Origin: Falciphora oryzae
Taxonomy: Eukaryota; Ascomycota; Sordariomycetes; Magnaporthales; Magnaporthaceae
Assembly: GCA_000733355.1 (NCBI GenBank)
Contig: JNVV01000048.1
Coordinates: forward strand, 124,001 to 188,000
Direction of reading: 5' to 3'
Length of the DNA: 64,000 nucleotides
The notes beneath the pieces were generated by a model. That model saw nothing but the letters and a program-made list of their open reading frames with translations. It made no database searches and was not told the origin of the DNA. Made by a program: the position numbers and the translations under genes. Positions 1 through 11,839 of this stretch are shown here, in pieces. Every line of letters starts with the position of its first letter. The first letter of the stretch is position 1.

Positions 1-3000
1 ACGGGGGACACAGCTTACATTGTTGCCTTTACTAACCTGGCTTTGTCCTATTATCTGCTGCTGTGATCGTTACAGGTCCTCGTCGTAATTTCGTGACTCA
101 CCAGATCTAGTCGTGCAACACTGTAGCCAGTAGGCGAATGTCGTCCGGGGAGTTGAGGTAGCCGCTTGCCTCAGCATACTAGTTTCACCGAGTGCAAGCT
201 CGTTTTCCCGTTCTACGAGATGCTGTCTCTTCGTTGCGAGCGCTTCGACTCGAGAAACCAGCAGGACCTGCCCTACACTCGAGATATGCTGAGAGTCGAC
301 GCAGTATCGTCGTTCAACTACCCCTGAAACACGCTCTCTCGTGGCCAAATCCCCCGGTTCGTGTTTTCATGCATCAACCATCCAGCAACCACCAATATAC
401 GGAGCCCGACAGCGATGACGAAGGCCCGCATGCCACATCAAAGAGTGTCTTCGGTGATAGCTCTGCTCTACAAGTCTGGGCGGTAGTCCCAAGGGTCGTT
501 CGCATAGGGTTGCCAACTGTGTCTTGCCGTGATAGCGGCAGGCAGTGCCACCACCCCAGACCCACACGTACGCACGAGCAGACTCTCTCTATGATCTCTT
601 CATGATGACGTACGATGCTTTTTCTACGCCGATACCGTAGAGATGCCAAGCCTTTGGAGCCGGCGGCTCGAGTCGAGACCAGAGCCCATGTTGACATCAC
701 CTTGGCACAAAACACCCTGTCATGCAATCTCGATGAGTCTTCTCTACCATCACTGCCTCCCGGCCCATCATGACGATATCTTTCCATTTGGGTCGAGGTT
801 CCGGAATTTGCTGACGAGGCTTGTCCAGCAGAGAGAGACGACTTCATCCGTCGTTCTATCACCACAAGAGTCCGGTGAAGTACTTTGCAGAAGCACGGCC
901 CGGGGAAACAAGGGCTAAGCCTGCTGCCGTAGATTGCGAATACCTACCGCGGATACACCGGACTACTGATATTGCCAGGGGGACGTGGTCGGTCAACTGC
1001 CTGGGTTTTCCCTATCCCATATGCCGGACTCGGGTTCTTCCCTTCACACCGCCCATGTCCCACAGGTGTTCTTTGGGTTCTTCCAAGAAGGCGCCCAGAA
1101 CTATGATTTTTCCGTGGAGAAGCGCTGCTATGGGGATTTTGTCATGTGCTTGCATTTGTGCGGGATGTGGCACCTGGATAAGTCCCGGGGAAACAATAAT
1201 ACAGTTACAAACAGGTACAAACCATATCGGCCTGATGTCTTCATGACACAAGAGGTTAACAAACCTTGACGGAGCATTTACTCCTGGCACACACACACGG
1301 CATGCTTCGTCAGTGGGCCTATTATTCCATGTTTCTTGTGGCTCACACAGCCTCTAGCAGCAAAACCACCAGCCCACCCAGCCTTTTGGCCACGGTCTCA
1401 TGATACAGAGAAGGTGGTGAGTGTGGCTTTCGCAACCACGGCAAGGATAGAGGGCGGCCAGCGCCGACGGTATGGTGTCAGGGGGTGGCGGCTCGCCACT
1501 GGACACCTACCTTTGGCACTGGGGGAAGCAAGGGATGCCGATGGACGGGCGGGTGATGAAAAACCAAGCCTCCTCTTTTCCGTGTGGCTTTCCACGCGAG
1601 ACCCAAAAACAGGTCGTTGCATAGAATACGGCTATGGCACAGTGCAAAAGAAAAGTCAGCGCCCGAGTTGGAATGCAGAGGTGTTTCTCCCGCGGACCTC
1701 GTGAACTCTAAAACTAAACGGAGTGGTGGCAGAACCGCGTGTGAGCGGTGCGAAACTCTGTGTCTTGGCTTGTCGGCTGCCTGCCTGCCCAGCGATGGCG
1801 GTGGCTGCAAGTATTCTGCACTCTTTTTTCACTCGGCCAGCTCCGCGGGTCCTCTGGAGATGACCAGATAGCGCAGATGAGCCATAGAGAGACGGTGCTC
1901 CGCTCCTTCCATTATGCAAATGGGTCGCTATGCCGTACCCAAGTGACTGTGCTTGGTAGCCAATCTATGTGATATCGCCCGCCTCCGCCAAAGTGGAAAC
2001 TGCGTCGGCAGCCGATCGCCCGTTGTAGATCATCTTGCTTTTGGGGTAGCAAGGGAGTGGCGGGGCGGCAAAGACCATCAGCATCCAAGAAAGCTGATAA
2101 TCGACCAGCCACGGGCGTCAATCACTTGCGCGGGGAGATCTTGCCAGCCTAGTTGACTATTTGACTCCAGGCTACCGGGCAGGTATCTATCACACACACA
2201 TACACTCTCCCAGCACTGAAAAAGGTGTGGCTGCATAAGGACTGTGGGGAGAAAGCAACACAAGAGCACACGCTTAGTAGCTAGGTAGCATCCTATATAT
2301 GATATGTATGTCTCGGAGCTAGGTGGTGTGGGTGCGCGCCACTTATCCAGGAGGGGGATAGCAGAAGCGACTGACCTGACCGTCCATCCATCCTATTGAT
2401 CCACTTGACAGCCACATTCACAGAAGGAGGATGTTGGGATACGGCTCAGGAAGTTCGCTGAGTTGATTGGGGGTACGGCTGGGCAGCGAAGGATGGATGT
2501 TGGCAGGGAATAAAAGGGGCCAGGCAGGAAAATACATGGCGAGGCGGTTGTGATAGCGAATTCTCACCACAGCTCGGGTAACACACATCACACCGGAATA
2601 TTTGCCCTTTAAAGTGTGCCAACCCAGGGCAGGAGAAAAAGAGGTCTTGGGGTCTCAGAAAGGAGTAGTTTCGGTAGGCACACAGAAAGAGTCTTGATCA
2701 CATGCCTGCTCATGTGGGTGCCTGTTCTATGTGGGTGTGCGGCGCAGTCGAGAGACAGAATGTGGCACAGCCGGGACAGGGGATTGGTTCGGGGTTCGTG
2801 ATTCGACGGACGCGCGTGGACGGGGACCGTAGTGGTTGGTGTGTGTACGTAGGTGTATGCGTGTTGATGCTAGGTGTTATTGAGTGTGTGGTGTGGCGCC
2901 TCTTGCTCCATCTCATACGTAAAAAAACGAACCCTCCGTTCAGGCAGGTCCCAACCTACAAGGTCTCGCCCGGGAATCACATGCGGAAGTACCACGGCAA

Positions 3001-4563
3001 CAGAACTACCGTGAGGGGGTGGAGGGCTTGCCAAGTCGCCATGTACCCTCGACTGGCGGCAAGGGACTCGTTACCTGGGGCTAGCCAGCTGGTAACCAAG
3101 GTGAGAACAAGAAAAAAAAATGGAGGCGGGATCAGGCAGCGTTGGTGGTTGGCAGCGATCGAGACCATCAATCTTCTTACACATGTCGTTGCCCCTTTTT
3201 ACCGGCGTTATCTTAGCGCTAGCTGTCGTCCTATGGATATGAATGCCACAGGCTAACCCCTGTCCGTTCAACGATAAGGAGAATAAGAAAAAGAAAAGAA
3301 GGGCACGAAAAAAATCAGGCGGTTATCAGAAGGCAAGCGGCAGCCTGTGCGTTTGCGTGCAAAGTCTGTTGTGCAGAAACAGGGACATGGGTGTCAAACA
3401 TTCAAAAGTCACGGCCCTCCCCCGGTTTCTCGCTTGTTCGCGGCTTGACTTACAGATACGAGAGTGATCGACGACGGATGACAAGGGGACGAAAAAGAGG
3501 TTGGAGAATATTCTGTAGCAGTGCAGCAAAAAGGGAGAACCAACGGAGAGGGAACCGTGTGTTGGGACCGTCCGCAGAAATCAGGGCCACAGCATCGAAA
3601 AGTGCGAGGAGCCGAGAAAAGGTGCAGGTCGGGCGAGACCGGCTTCCCTTCGGGTTTCCCAACTGGGATTAAGCTGGTCGGGGTTGAGTCTTTTTTCATT
3701 CTTTCCTTTTTTTTTTTTCTCACACTTTTTGAGCACGATGGATGACGTGCAGGAGGACACCAGTGGCCAGCCAGTGGTAGGCGTTGCCCTTGCCCCCCTT
3801 GTTGGCGGCCAGTCCGGCCTAACCCGTTTTTGTACAAGCGGAACATCCACCGCAACCCCCAGCAGGCAGTCATGGATGCAGGGATGGAGATGATGGTGAG
3901 ATGAGCGAGCAGAGCCCGCACAGAGCACGAACACTTTCAGCCGAGCGAGATGGGAAAGAAAGCGCGCTAACCCCAGCACGCCTTAGCGGGGTCTCCATTT
4001 CGAAACATCAGCGTAGCGTGGCGCACGGTCCTCGCCCCCATTCGCCAATCACAGCCCCGATGACCGACCAGCCCAATGGAAAAGTCGACCGCACTAAAGA
4101 GAGAAGGCGTGTGTGGTGCTGCTGCCCGGGTTTAACATGGCAGGAATCAAAAAAGCTGGTTGGGAAATTGAAATAGTTTGCAGCATGTTATACGGCGGAC
4201 ACCTTCAACTTCTCTCTTTGCTTCGGGCCGGAACCACCCAACGCAATGCTGTAGCTCTTGGCGCGGTGGTTTCAGTTGGCCAGAATTCCTGAAAGACAGT
4301 CGCATTGCTCGCTGCCGTTTCTCGCTTTTTCTTTGCTTTTCTTCTTGCGTCCTTTTTTTCTTTTTTGTTCCTGGAGACATGTGAACGAAGGCTGGCCCTG
4401 GTCGCTCTCGCCAATCTCTGACGAGGATGGCCCGGTTGCAATTGTACCCACTCTCCACCCCAGGCCGTGCCCAACCACTCAGCTCAGCCCACCAACCAAG
4501 ACCGCAGGTCCACCACCACCCCTCAAGGACGACAACCAACCCCTGCCCGGCCACAATTAGAAA

Positions 4564-4590
4564 GACGGACAGACAGACAGACAGAAAGAC
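4564..4590. repeat. GACA-type microsatellite
   Basis: Short imperfect tandem tetranucleotide (GACGGACAGACAGACAGACAG and flank) inside the gene-free region. No functional claim is made. Confidence 0.8.
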
Positions 4591-7176
4591 ACATCTCGCG
4601 GGCTTTTTGCCCAGGAGCGAAGGAGAGCCAGGCCGGAAATGCATCGTGGTGGTGGTGGTGGTGGGGCACGGCAAGTTTGTTGGGGCTTATTCGATAGTGC
4701 CGTGTACTATGTATGTTGTGATGGCACAGGAGGCGGCTGTCTGACCGTGCCCGAGCTGGGTGTAACTGCGGCAGGGGGTTTAATCATGATAAGGCGTGTG
4801 TGTGTCAGAGGTGTGTGTGTGTCCAGCACGGTGCATGTCACTCAAAAGGCTGCAAGGCATGCGTGTGCGAGGCGTGCGCGTTTGCTCCCAGAAAGGAAAA
4901 GCTCTCATCACCAAGCCTGCTGTATCGTGTGATTCCTCTGCCCGGTCCCATTCCCAAGATACGGGGAGCCGAAAAAAAAAAAAGAGAACGCGGCGGCTGG
5001 TATTAAGCTTCGCGACTTATCGCAGAGCCCTGGCTCGCTCGCTCAGCCTCGTTCGTGGTGCCAGTGACCGACCCCCCTGTAGCCGGGCGACCGTGAGCCT
5101 GGTCGCCGGCGGTTATCTTTTAGGTACCTTCCCGCCGACATATTTCGCCGACGTTGCGCTTCCATGGTAGAGCGGGAGGGAGCGAGGCCACACCAGCAGG
5201 GACAGCTGGAAGCTAAAAAGCTGCCGGGCTTCGCTCGGATGGGGTCATGCTCTCAAAAGCAAAACAGCTAGCAAGACGCGCTACGTAAGCCGACGGAGCG
5301 AAACGAGTCGCGGATCTCCTCATGGTGGAGCTGTGAACTTGGCCCCGAAAAAAACATGGGATCAGGATCGGCAAGGACGGACGGGACAGGCAGTGGACGG
5401 GCTGTTGGTTTCGATCAATGGGAGAGCAAGGCTATCGAACTTGACTCTGGGGCGCAACAGGGCTTGCAGGGCTGCCCAGCCCAAGAGTCAGCCAAGAGCG
5501 CGCCCACGGTGATGGTTTGCCCCGGTGGGCTTATCTGGGGTACTTGGGGAGGAGCCATGTCCGGTCGTGCGTAAGCATGTTATCCGTAAGCACCCGTCAC
5601 ATCACTTCTCGTTTTCTCAAAATACCCGGTCAAAGGCACCGGGTACACCTGCTTGTTTGAGCGAGGCGGCGGCCCCCCGGCCGACCCAGCTTAGCTTACT
5701 AGCAGACTATCACCGGACGGCGGAGGGGGCCTAGATCGAAATAGGCATGCGGTGCACACATGTGTGAAATGAGGTGTGGCGGGTTGAAGCTGTACAAGTT
5801 TCCTGCTGGTCTAAGACGGGCAAAGCACGCCGAGGCCGACAGCTGAAAGGAGATGCGGCTGCCGGAAGGGGGAGGGAGGAGGGAGGGACGAGAAGGGGAC
5901 TGGCGCCGCCCAACAGCGCAAGCTACTACTGCTGCTGCTCCTGTACCGGACGCACGTCGTGCACCCTTGAATGATGTGTGGGAAAGCCGACTTGTGATCT
6001 GACTGCTTTTGCCTTGTGCCCTGCCTTGCCCCGTCTGGTTTCTCCCATCTCTGGTCGGCCCAATTTGTCGGATGGCCAGGGACGGCTTAAGATTAAAACG
6101 GCTGGCAGGGGTGGCTGCGCGCAGAAGGAAACATCAGGACAGAACCAATATGGGGTGCGGGGAAAGGCCCTGGGCAACCCCGACTACTGCACCTGGCACT
6201 CGCACCGGTCTTTTGTCTTCTTCGGATCACGCATGGGCTTTTTTTTCCTCTTCGCTTCTGGAACCGCAGCTATCATCATCGTCGTCATCACCATCATCCA
6301 TGTCTATAATTGCGGCCGGCGGGGAGATGCGGAGTCACAAATTACTTCACACACAGTGGCTTCTCGCCCCATCACTCAAAACACGGACCACACAGAGCCC
6401 GGGGCTGGGCGGCCGTCATGCAAGAGAGGGGTGGTGACGGCGCAGGTGATGGTGATGGGAGCCGGATCAAAGGGGCCAAGGAAATTAAGGCGTGGAGGGG
6501 ATGGGGATATGGAATGAGCCAGCCCGGAGGGCTCCGAGGGGAAGAAAAGAAGACGATTGCACCGCCGGTGAAAAGAAAGAAGAAAAACCTTCTCAGCTAT
6601 TGCAGGTGCTTGGTTAGGGTACCAGAGTTTTGAAAACTGATCTGTCATTTCGGCCCTCGCTTTGAAGCGGATGTCGATCACCTGTGTGGCCCATCGAATA
6701 TCGAAGCACCGGCCGTCCACAATGTGCGGTGCTCTCTTCCACGCCATGGGATGTTGCAGCGCAGCGAGACAATCTACCGACTGATACCTTTTGTCCCCCC
6801 CTCCTGCCAGTAACGCGGCGGGGCACCTCACCGGGCTGGGCTAACATGCGGGCTTTTACAAGAGAGCGGCAAAGCGGCTAGGTGCCTCAACCCACGCACA
6901 GCTGGGGGACGGGCATTGTGGATAAGGACGGGTGGCTGTGGATTGGCGTCGAAACGGCGTCAAGTGTGTCGCCGCCGGGTCGCTGAAGCCAGCATCTTCC
7001 GGGGACAGCAAGGTCTATGCGCTCCGTGGGCCACTGTCTCGGATCATGCTCTACCTGGCAGCTAGGTACCTCGCCCGAAGGTACCGTGTCCAAGGGGCTG
7101 GCCGCTGACGCACTCACGCAGGCTCGCGGGAGACCATGCGTGAGCGCGTGTGAAATCTCAAGGAGAGAAATTAAAC

Positions 7177-7198
7177 AAAAAAAAAAAAAAAAAAAAAA
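7177..7198. repeat. A22 homopolymer
   Basis: Uninterrupted run of 22 A on the + strand. No transposon with which it could be a poly(A) tail is visible next to it; the length may be unreliable in an assembly. Confidence 0.85.
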
Positions 7199-10100
7199 GG
7201 TGCTTATGGGTTCGAAGCAACGGGTCCGCCAAAAAAAGAGTGCGAGAGTTGGAGATGTTGCATGCAAAGTGTTCCAATTGTCGCGGAGGCGAGGTGGGGC
7301 TGTCGTCGCTTACCGCGGGTATGTGCGGAAAGTGAGGGATCCATTGGGTGTTTTACCCAGGAACGAGAGCCGGGGGGTCTCCGGTGTGAACTTGGGCCGC
7401 GCTGCGGTTGACGATGGGTCCGTTACTTGATAGTACGGCGTAGCAACCAAGGCAAGCAGTGTCCATTGCGTCCAAGTCGCAGGTACCGTCCGGTCTTGGT
7501 ACACCCTCCCAAGGCCAAGCAGCAGACGCGGATGTGACGGGAGCCAGGCTCGCGGCAGTGGAGACTTGGGACTGAGGATCGACCGTCGTCCTCTGCCATC
7601 ACTCGAAGACACCATTTTAGCGTCGTCGGGCCTGGAGATCGGCCAAGGGGCGGCGACGACGAAAAGGATGGAGTGGGGACGAGGCCTTGCGCCGCCGAGT
7701 GTCGATTCCGGGGCGGGGGGGCCCACAGCACCCCGGGCGCCAGCCAATCTCGTTCGAGAGGCGCCCTCGCAAAATGGTTGCCCACCGGAGATTTCAGAGG
7801 CCGGGCAGGTGTCACTGCATCCATCGCCAGCCAGGGAGGCAAGCAAGGAAAAAGAAAACGCGCACCAAGGAACGCAGCGAGTCCAAGACCAGGAGACGTA
7901 CGTGAGTGAACTCCAATCTAAACATGTCTGGGCATGCAGAGGTGACCTCGATGCCTATAGTGCAGACGATATGGCCTGCAGCAGTCCGTCCCGTCGCCAT
8001 CATGGTTCTTCTTATCGCGTGGCGCCGTCGCAATCCAAGCGGTTGATGCATATCGAGAGAAAAACACCGGACGACGATGGCCTCTCAGCCCAGAGCAGCC
8101 GCCGCCAACTGGCCGTTTTCGCTTGGCCGGTGCGCGGTCGTGATCCCCCCGCATCGCTTGGCCTCGGTTGAGGTCGGCCATGCTATTTTTTTTTTTTCTT
8201 GCCCCCCTCGCAAGACGTGACGGGGCACGGTCGCAACCGGAGAGTCCCGATCAGGGAAGCCGTGGGCGAGATGAACAAATAAAGAGGCATTGAGGGTGTC
8301 GTTTTTTACTTTCTTTTCTTTTTCTTCGTCTTCCATTGGTGTCGCATATTGCATGGAGCCCCTCTCCGGTCAACGTCCCCTCGTCCAAACCGTTGACCAC
8401 CCCTGTCGCGATGTCTCTTCTCTTCTTCCATTTTTGGTTTTTAGAATTTTCTTCCTGCAACAGCGCCCAACGGTTGAACCCGATCATTCGGGAAGAGGGA
8501 TAGAGGCACAAGAAAGGAAAAAGAGACGTTACGCAGGGTCACCGACCCTCGGGATGATGTAGACATGCAGGGTGCAGAAGAGCGGACGGCGAGGGGACAG
8601 CGCAACCGGCCGGGGCTTTGACGCTAGCCCAGAATGGGTTTTCCGTCGGTCCCCCTCCGCTGGTATCAAGGGAAGTGTTCGCGCGAGCGCCCGTCGGCCG
8701 GCGCTTGGGATCCATCAAAGCGGGTGAGGGTATCTGGCGCTCCTCCTGCCGCTGCATTGCCCAACCCGTAGACGGGCAACCAGTCGTCGAGGAGGATTTG
8801 ATTAGAGGGTGGCGGACAAACGGATCGTCTCGCATCCATCGCTAGTCACGGCGCTTTGGCTCCAACGACAGATGAGCAGCAGGCCTCGGGAGCCCGTGAG
8901 CTCTCTCTAGCCTGCTGCCCTAGGGAGCTGCCTTGTGCCTAATAATCCCCGAAGAAAAAAAAGGGGAGCCTACCGAAAATGTCTGTGTGGCGGCAGGTGA
9001 TCGCGACGCACGGCGACGAAGTCAGTGCTCTCCGAAAAGCGGGCTGCCGCATCGAGGCTGGCTGGGGTCGCATTTCTCGGCGGTGGGAGACCAAGGGATG
9101 ATGCTCTAGTCTGGATTCTGCGCCCGTACATCTGCTGCTGGCGGATGGGTTGGCCGGGGAGTCTTCTGCTGGCATTTGGCGGCGTCCTGACCGCGGGCCC
9201 CTGCTCTTCCCTGCCGACGACGACTACGACCGACCGACGGCGACCCTAAACAACTCCCCTCTGCTCGCTAGCGCCCCTCGGCGGCTGGCTGGGTGCAGGC
9301 ACCCTGTCCAAGGGCTCAAATGGACTGGTCTGGACTCGGCATGTCCCCCTTGGTGGGAGGGAGCGCCACAGGTGACCTCGAGCTTGGGCGGGGACTGCTG
9401 CATTGAAGGCCGACCGCATGCTCAATTGCTCCGCTGGCGGCATTGAGCCCATATGAAGTCGGCCTCTCGATTGGCTGCGATGGAGCACCGGAAGTAGCAG
9501 AGGGAGAACGCGGGAACTTGGGCACAGCAGGAACAGACAGCTACACCGTCAAAAAGGAAAAGAAGGTTGGTTTCGGAGCACCCTCCTCGGTACCGGCAAT
9601 TCGCGCCAATTTTTCTCCATCCATTCTCCTCTCTCTTGACCGCGAATTGCGGTTTCCAAGGTAGCGAGGGTCCGCCGCCGAGGGTCCTGCAGAAAATTGG
9701 GAACGCGTTCGTGGCTCATTGGAACAGCAGGAGGAAAACCCTCCATGCGGCCGACGTGTACTGTAATTTTGTGGGCGGTGGGAAATGCTTTGTCCGCTGG
9801 TGTCAAATCACAGGCCACGATTTGCTTTCTCTCCCTTTATCGTGCACTTGCCGTTGGCTCGGCTTGAGCCGGGCGGCCATGGACCCATCGTGGCCATTGA
9901 GAAGCCCACAACGGGCTCCCGGCAATTGAACTTTGTCGACAGGTACCGACGATTTGTGTGCAACCAACGAGAGAGGGCCCGACGCAGACGCCTAGCACGC
10001 CAACAAAAAATTGTCTTTTTTTTTTTTTTCTTCCCCTCCAATGCCATCTGGCCGCAGGCGTTGAGTGGGCGGGAGGTGGGTCGAGATCGTGGTCAGATCA

Positions 10101-10489
10101 CAGTTACTCTCGAGGCCGAGTCAGGCTAGGGGGAACGGGCCTCCGGCCCCTCAATCTTGTCGCGATATCAATCAGGGATGATCACGTACTGTAGGTTTGT
10201 GGGCATTAAATCAGATCAGATATGGGCGGCCCATGGGCCCTTTGCGATCCATCGTGCGCGCGGGCTTTGGGCGGCTGTTGACATTGCAAGAATCTGGCTT
10301 TCCATCCGGGAGGGGCCTCGAACGGTTCACGGGCTGAAAGCAGGCGAGCGAGACAGCACGAAGAACCATGACTCGAAAATCCCCATTCTTTGTCTGTGTC
10401 GCGCGCCCGATGTTTTCTTGGGTGTGGCTCCATTCGCCGGCGGCACCCGTTGTCTGCTCAGGTTATGTTGTTTGTTGCACAGTACAAGA

Positions 10490-10529
10490 GGTACTTGGCG
10501 GTCGGGTACTTGGCGGCAGGTACTTGGCG
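10490..10529 (+). repeat. three tandem copies of GGTACTTGGCG
   Basis: The 11-mer GGTACTTGGCG occurs exactly at 10,490, 10,505 and 10,519, that is with a 14-15 bp period, and is followed by a related GTTAGGTACC. It lies 1.3 kb upstream of the kinase start codon and could be a regulatory or a decayed minisatellite repeat. Confidence 0.8.
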
Positions 10530-11005
10530 TTAGGTACCTATGCAGCGGCCCACACCTGCCCGCTTTCCGTGTTCAGACCAGGCAAGACGAGAGCGAGGGC
10601 GCGCTCAAGACTCAAGACAAGAGAGAGCGCCCGTGTCCGCGCGCGGATGCGGCCGCCCCAAGAGGGCTCTCATGCCTGGTGTCGTGCGTATGCCCTCTGT
10701 GCCTAAACTCATGTCAATGTGCTCGACTGTCGTCCAATGGGCAGGGCAAGATACCCTTATTCACTTCACTGTTGGGGCAGGCAGGCAAACAGATCCAGAT
10801 TTGATACTACGGGTGCAAACGCACAACAGCCAGAGCGACGCCCGCAGCACACTCAACTCGTCCTGCGGATCGTGGCCAACTGTCTGGGCAGGTACCCTTG
10901 CGACAACCCGATGAGCACAAGCTCGCTCCCAGGATTACCGCGATAAGCCTGACCACCCCTCCCCCCCCCTGCCGGGCTGGGCCCCTCCCAGCTCGCCTCT
11001 GCATG

Positions 11006-11839
11006 GGCCACCCTGGCCCAGCCTGCCCGTCTCCACCCGCATACCTACGTCAAGCCTCTTGGTGGACTCGACTGCCCGCCTGTGTTTGGTCGCTCCCAAA
11101 GCCGCCCCTCCATCCCCGTTCTCTTTTCTCCCTGGCCCCATTTCATCCCACCCTGTCCTAGCCTCTCTCTCGCTGCTGCTTTTCTGTCGTCTCCTCTCTC
11201 CTCCACCCACCCGTCTTTTTTTCCCAAAGCCTTCTGTTCCTCTTCACCAACATCCATCGACGCTCCGTCTTTTGCCTCGAAACATTCCAACCCTGTTGTT
11301 TGACTGCCACGGAGGAACTCTGTCGAAGATCGCGCCTCGTCAATCCGGTTCCGATTCGAACGAGCCACTCGCCAGTTTTTGTGCAACCAGCCGTTTCCGA
11401 ACTGGCTCGCACCACTGCCGCCGCATCCGCAGGTGGCCGAGCGTCGCGACCACACACAACCACAACCTTTTTTCTCGTTCTTTTTAAAGTTGTTCGATCC
11501 GCCACGCCACCCCCTCAACAGCGACTCTCTGTGAATACCGCCCCCGCACACAAACCAACACCGAACTCCGTCTACTGGCCGATTTTACCGGTGCGGTAGA
11601 CTCCCCGGGCCCCTATTCTCGGGCCATCGTCTACGACATTCAGCTTCGAACCGCGACCGCACAACGCCCCCGATCCGACAAAGCGACCCTGTGTCGGATT
11701 GTCCCCAGCGATCATGGTTTTGTAGTAATCCGAATCCCCGACTTTACGCTTTCTTTTCCGTCAAACAAGGCGCCGCCCCGCCACACCTTTCGTCGTATCT
11801 GCTCGTGGACTCGCCGGCCTCGCCGACTTCTCGTTCAAC
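11006..11839 (+). promoter_or_regulatory. probable 5' leader/core promoter of the kinase gene
   Basis: This pyrimidine-rich stretch (strong CT runs at 11,100-11,260) leads directly to the kinase start codon. On the + strand no ATG occurs between 11,006 and 11,713; the only one before the kinase ATG is at 11,714 and opens a three-codon frame, M-V-L-stop (11,714-11,725). ATG depletion over about 700 bases is what a long translated-mRNA leader would show. The transcription start itself is not identifiable from sequence. Confidence 0.5.

Larger units (their letters stand above)
1..11005. other. long stretch without a supportable gene
   Basis: About 11 kb in which every open frame is short, overlaps equally open frames on the other strand, and has no recognisable family motif or convincing splice structure. 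The composition is mixed, not the AT-rich pattern left by strong repeat-induced point mutation. It holds microsatellites and homopolymers (GACA-type repeat near 4,564-4,590, GTG repeat near 4,647-4,664, A22 at 7,177-7,198, ATC/GTC-rich stretch near 6,270-6,302) and many GGTACC/GGTACT words. Small spliced genes or long non-coding transcripts cannot be excluded without RNA data. Confidence 0.5.

Noticed and set aside
985..1296. Protein-like short frames on both strands (94 codons each)
   Set aside because: Both strands look equally plausible and neither connects to further exons with splice signals.
2702..3256. 184-codon ATG frame with one hydrophobic segment
   Set aside because: Overlapping frames on both strands are equally open, composition is Arg/Val/Gly-biased and nothing resembles a known family.
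7566..8171. 201-codon + strand frame
   Set aside because: Begins at TTG, not ATG, and carries no motif; treated as chance in GC-rich DNA.
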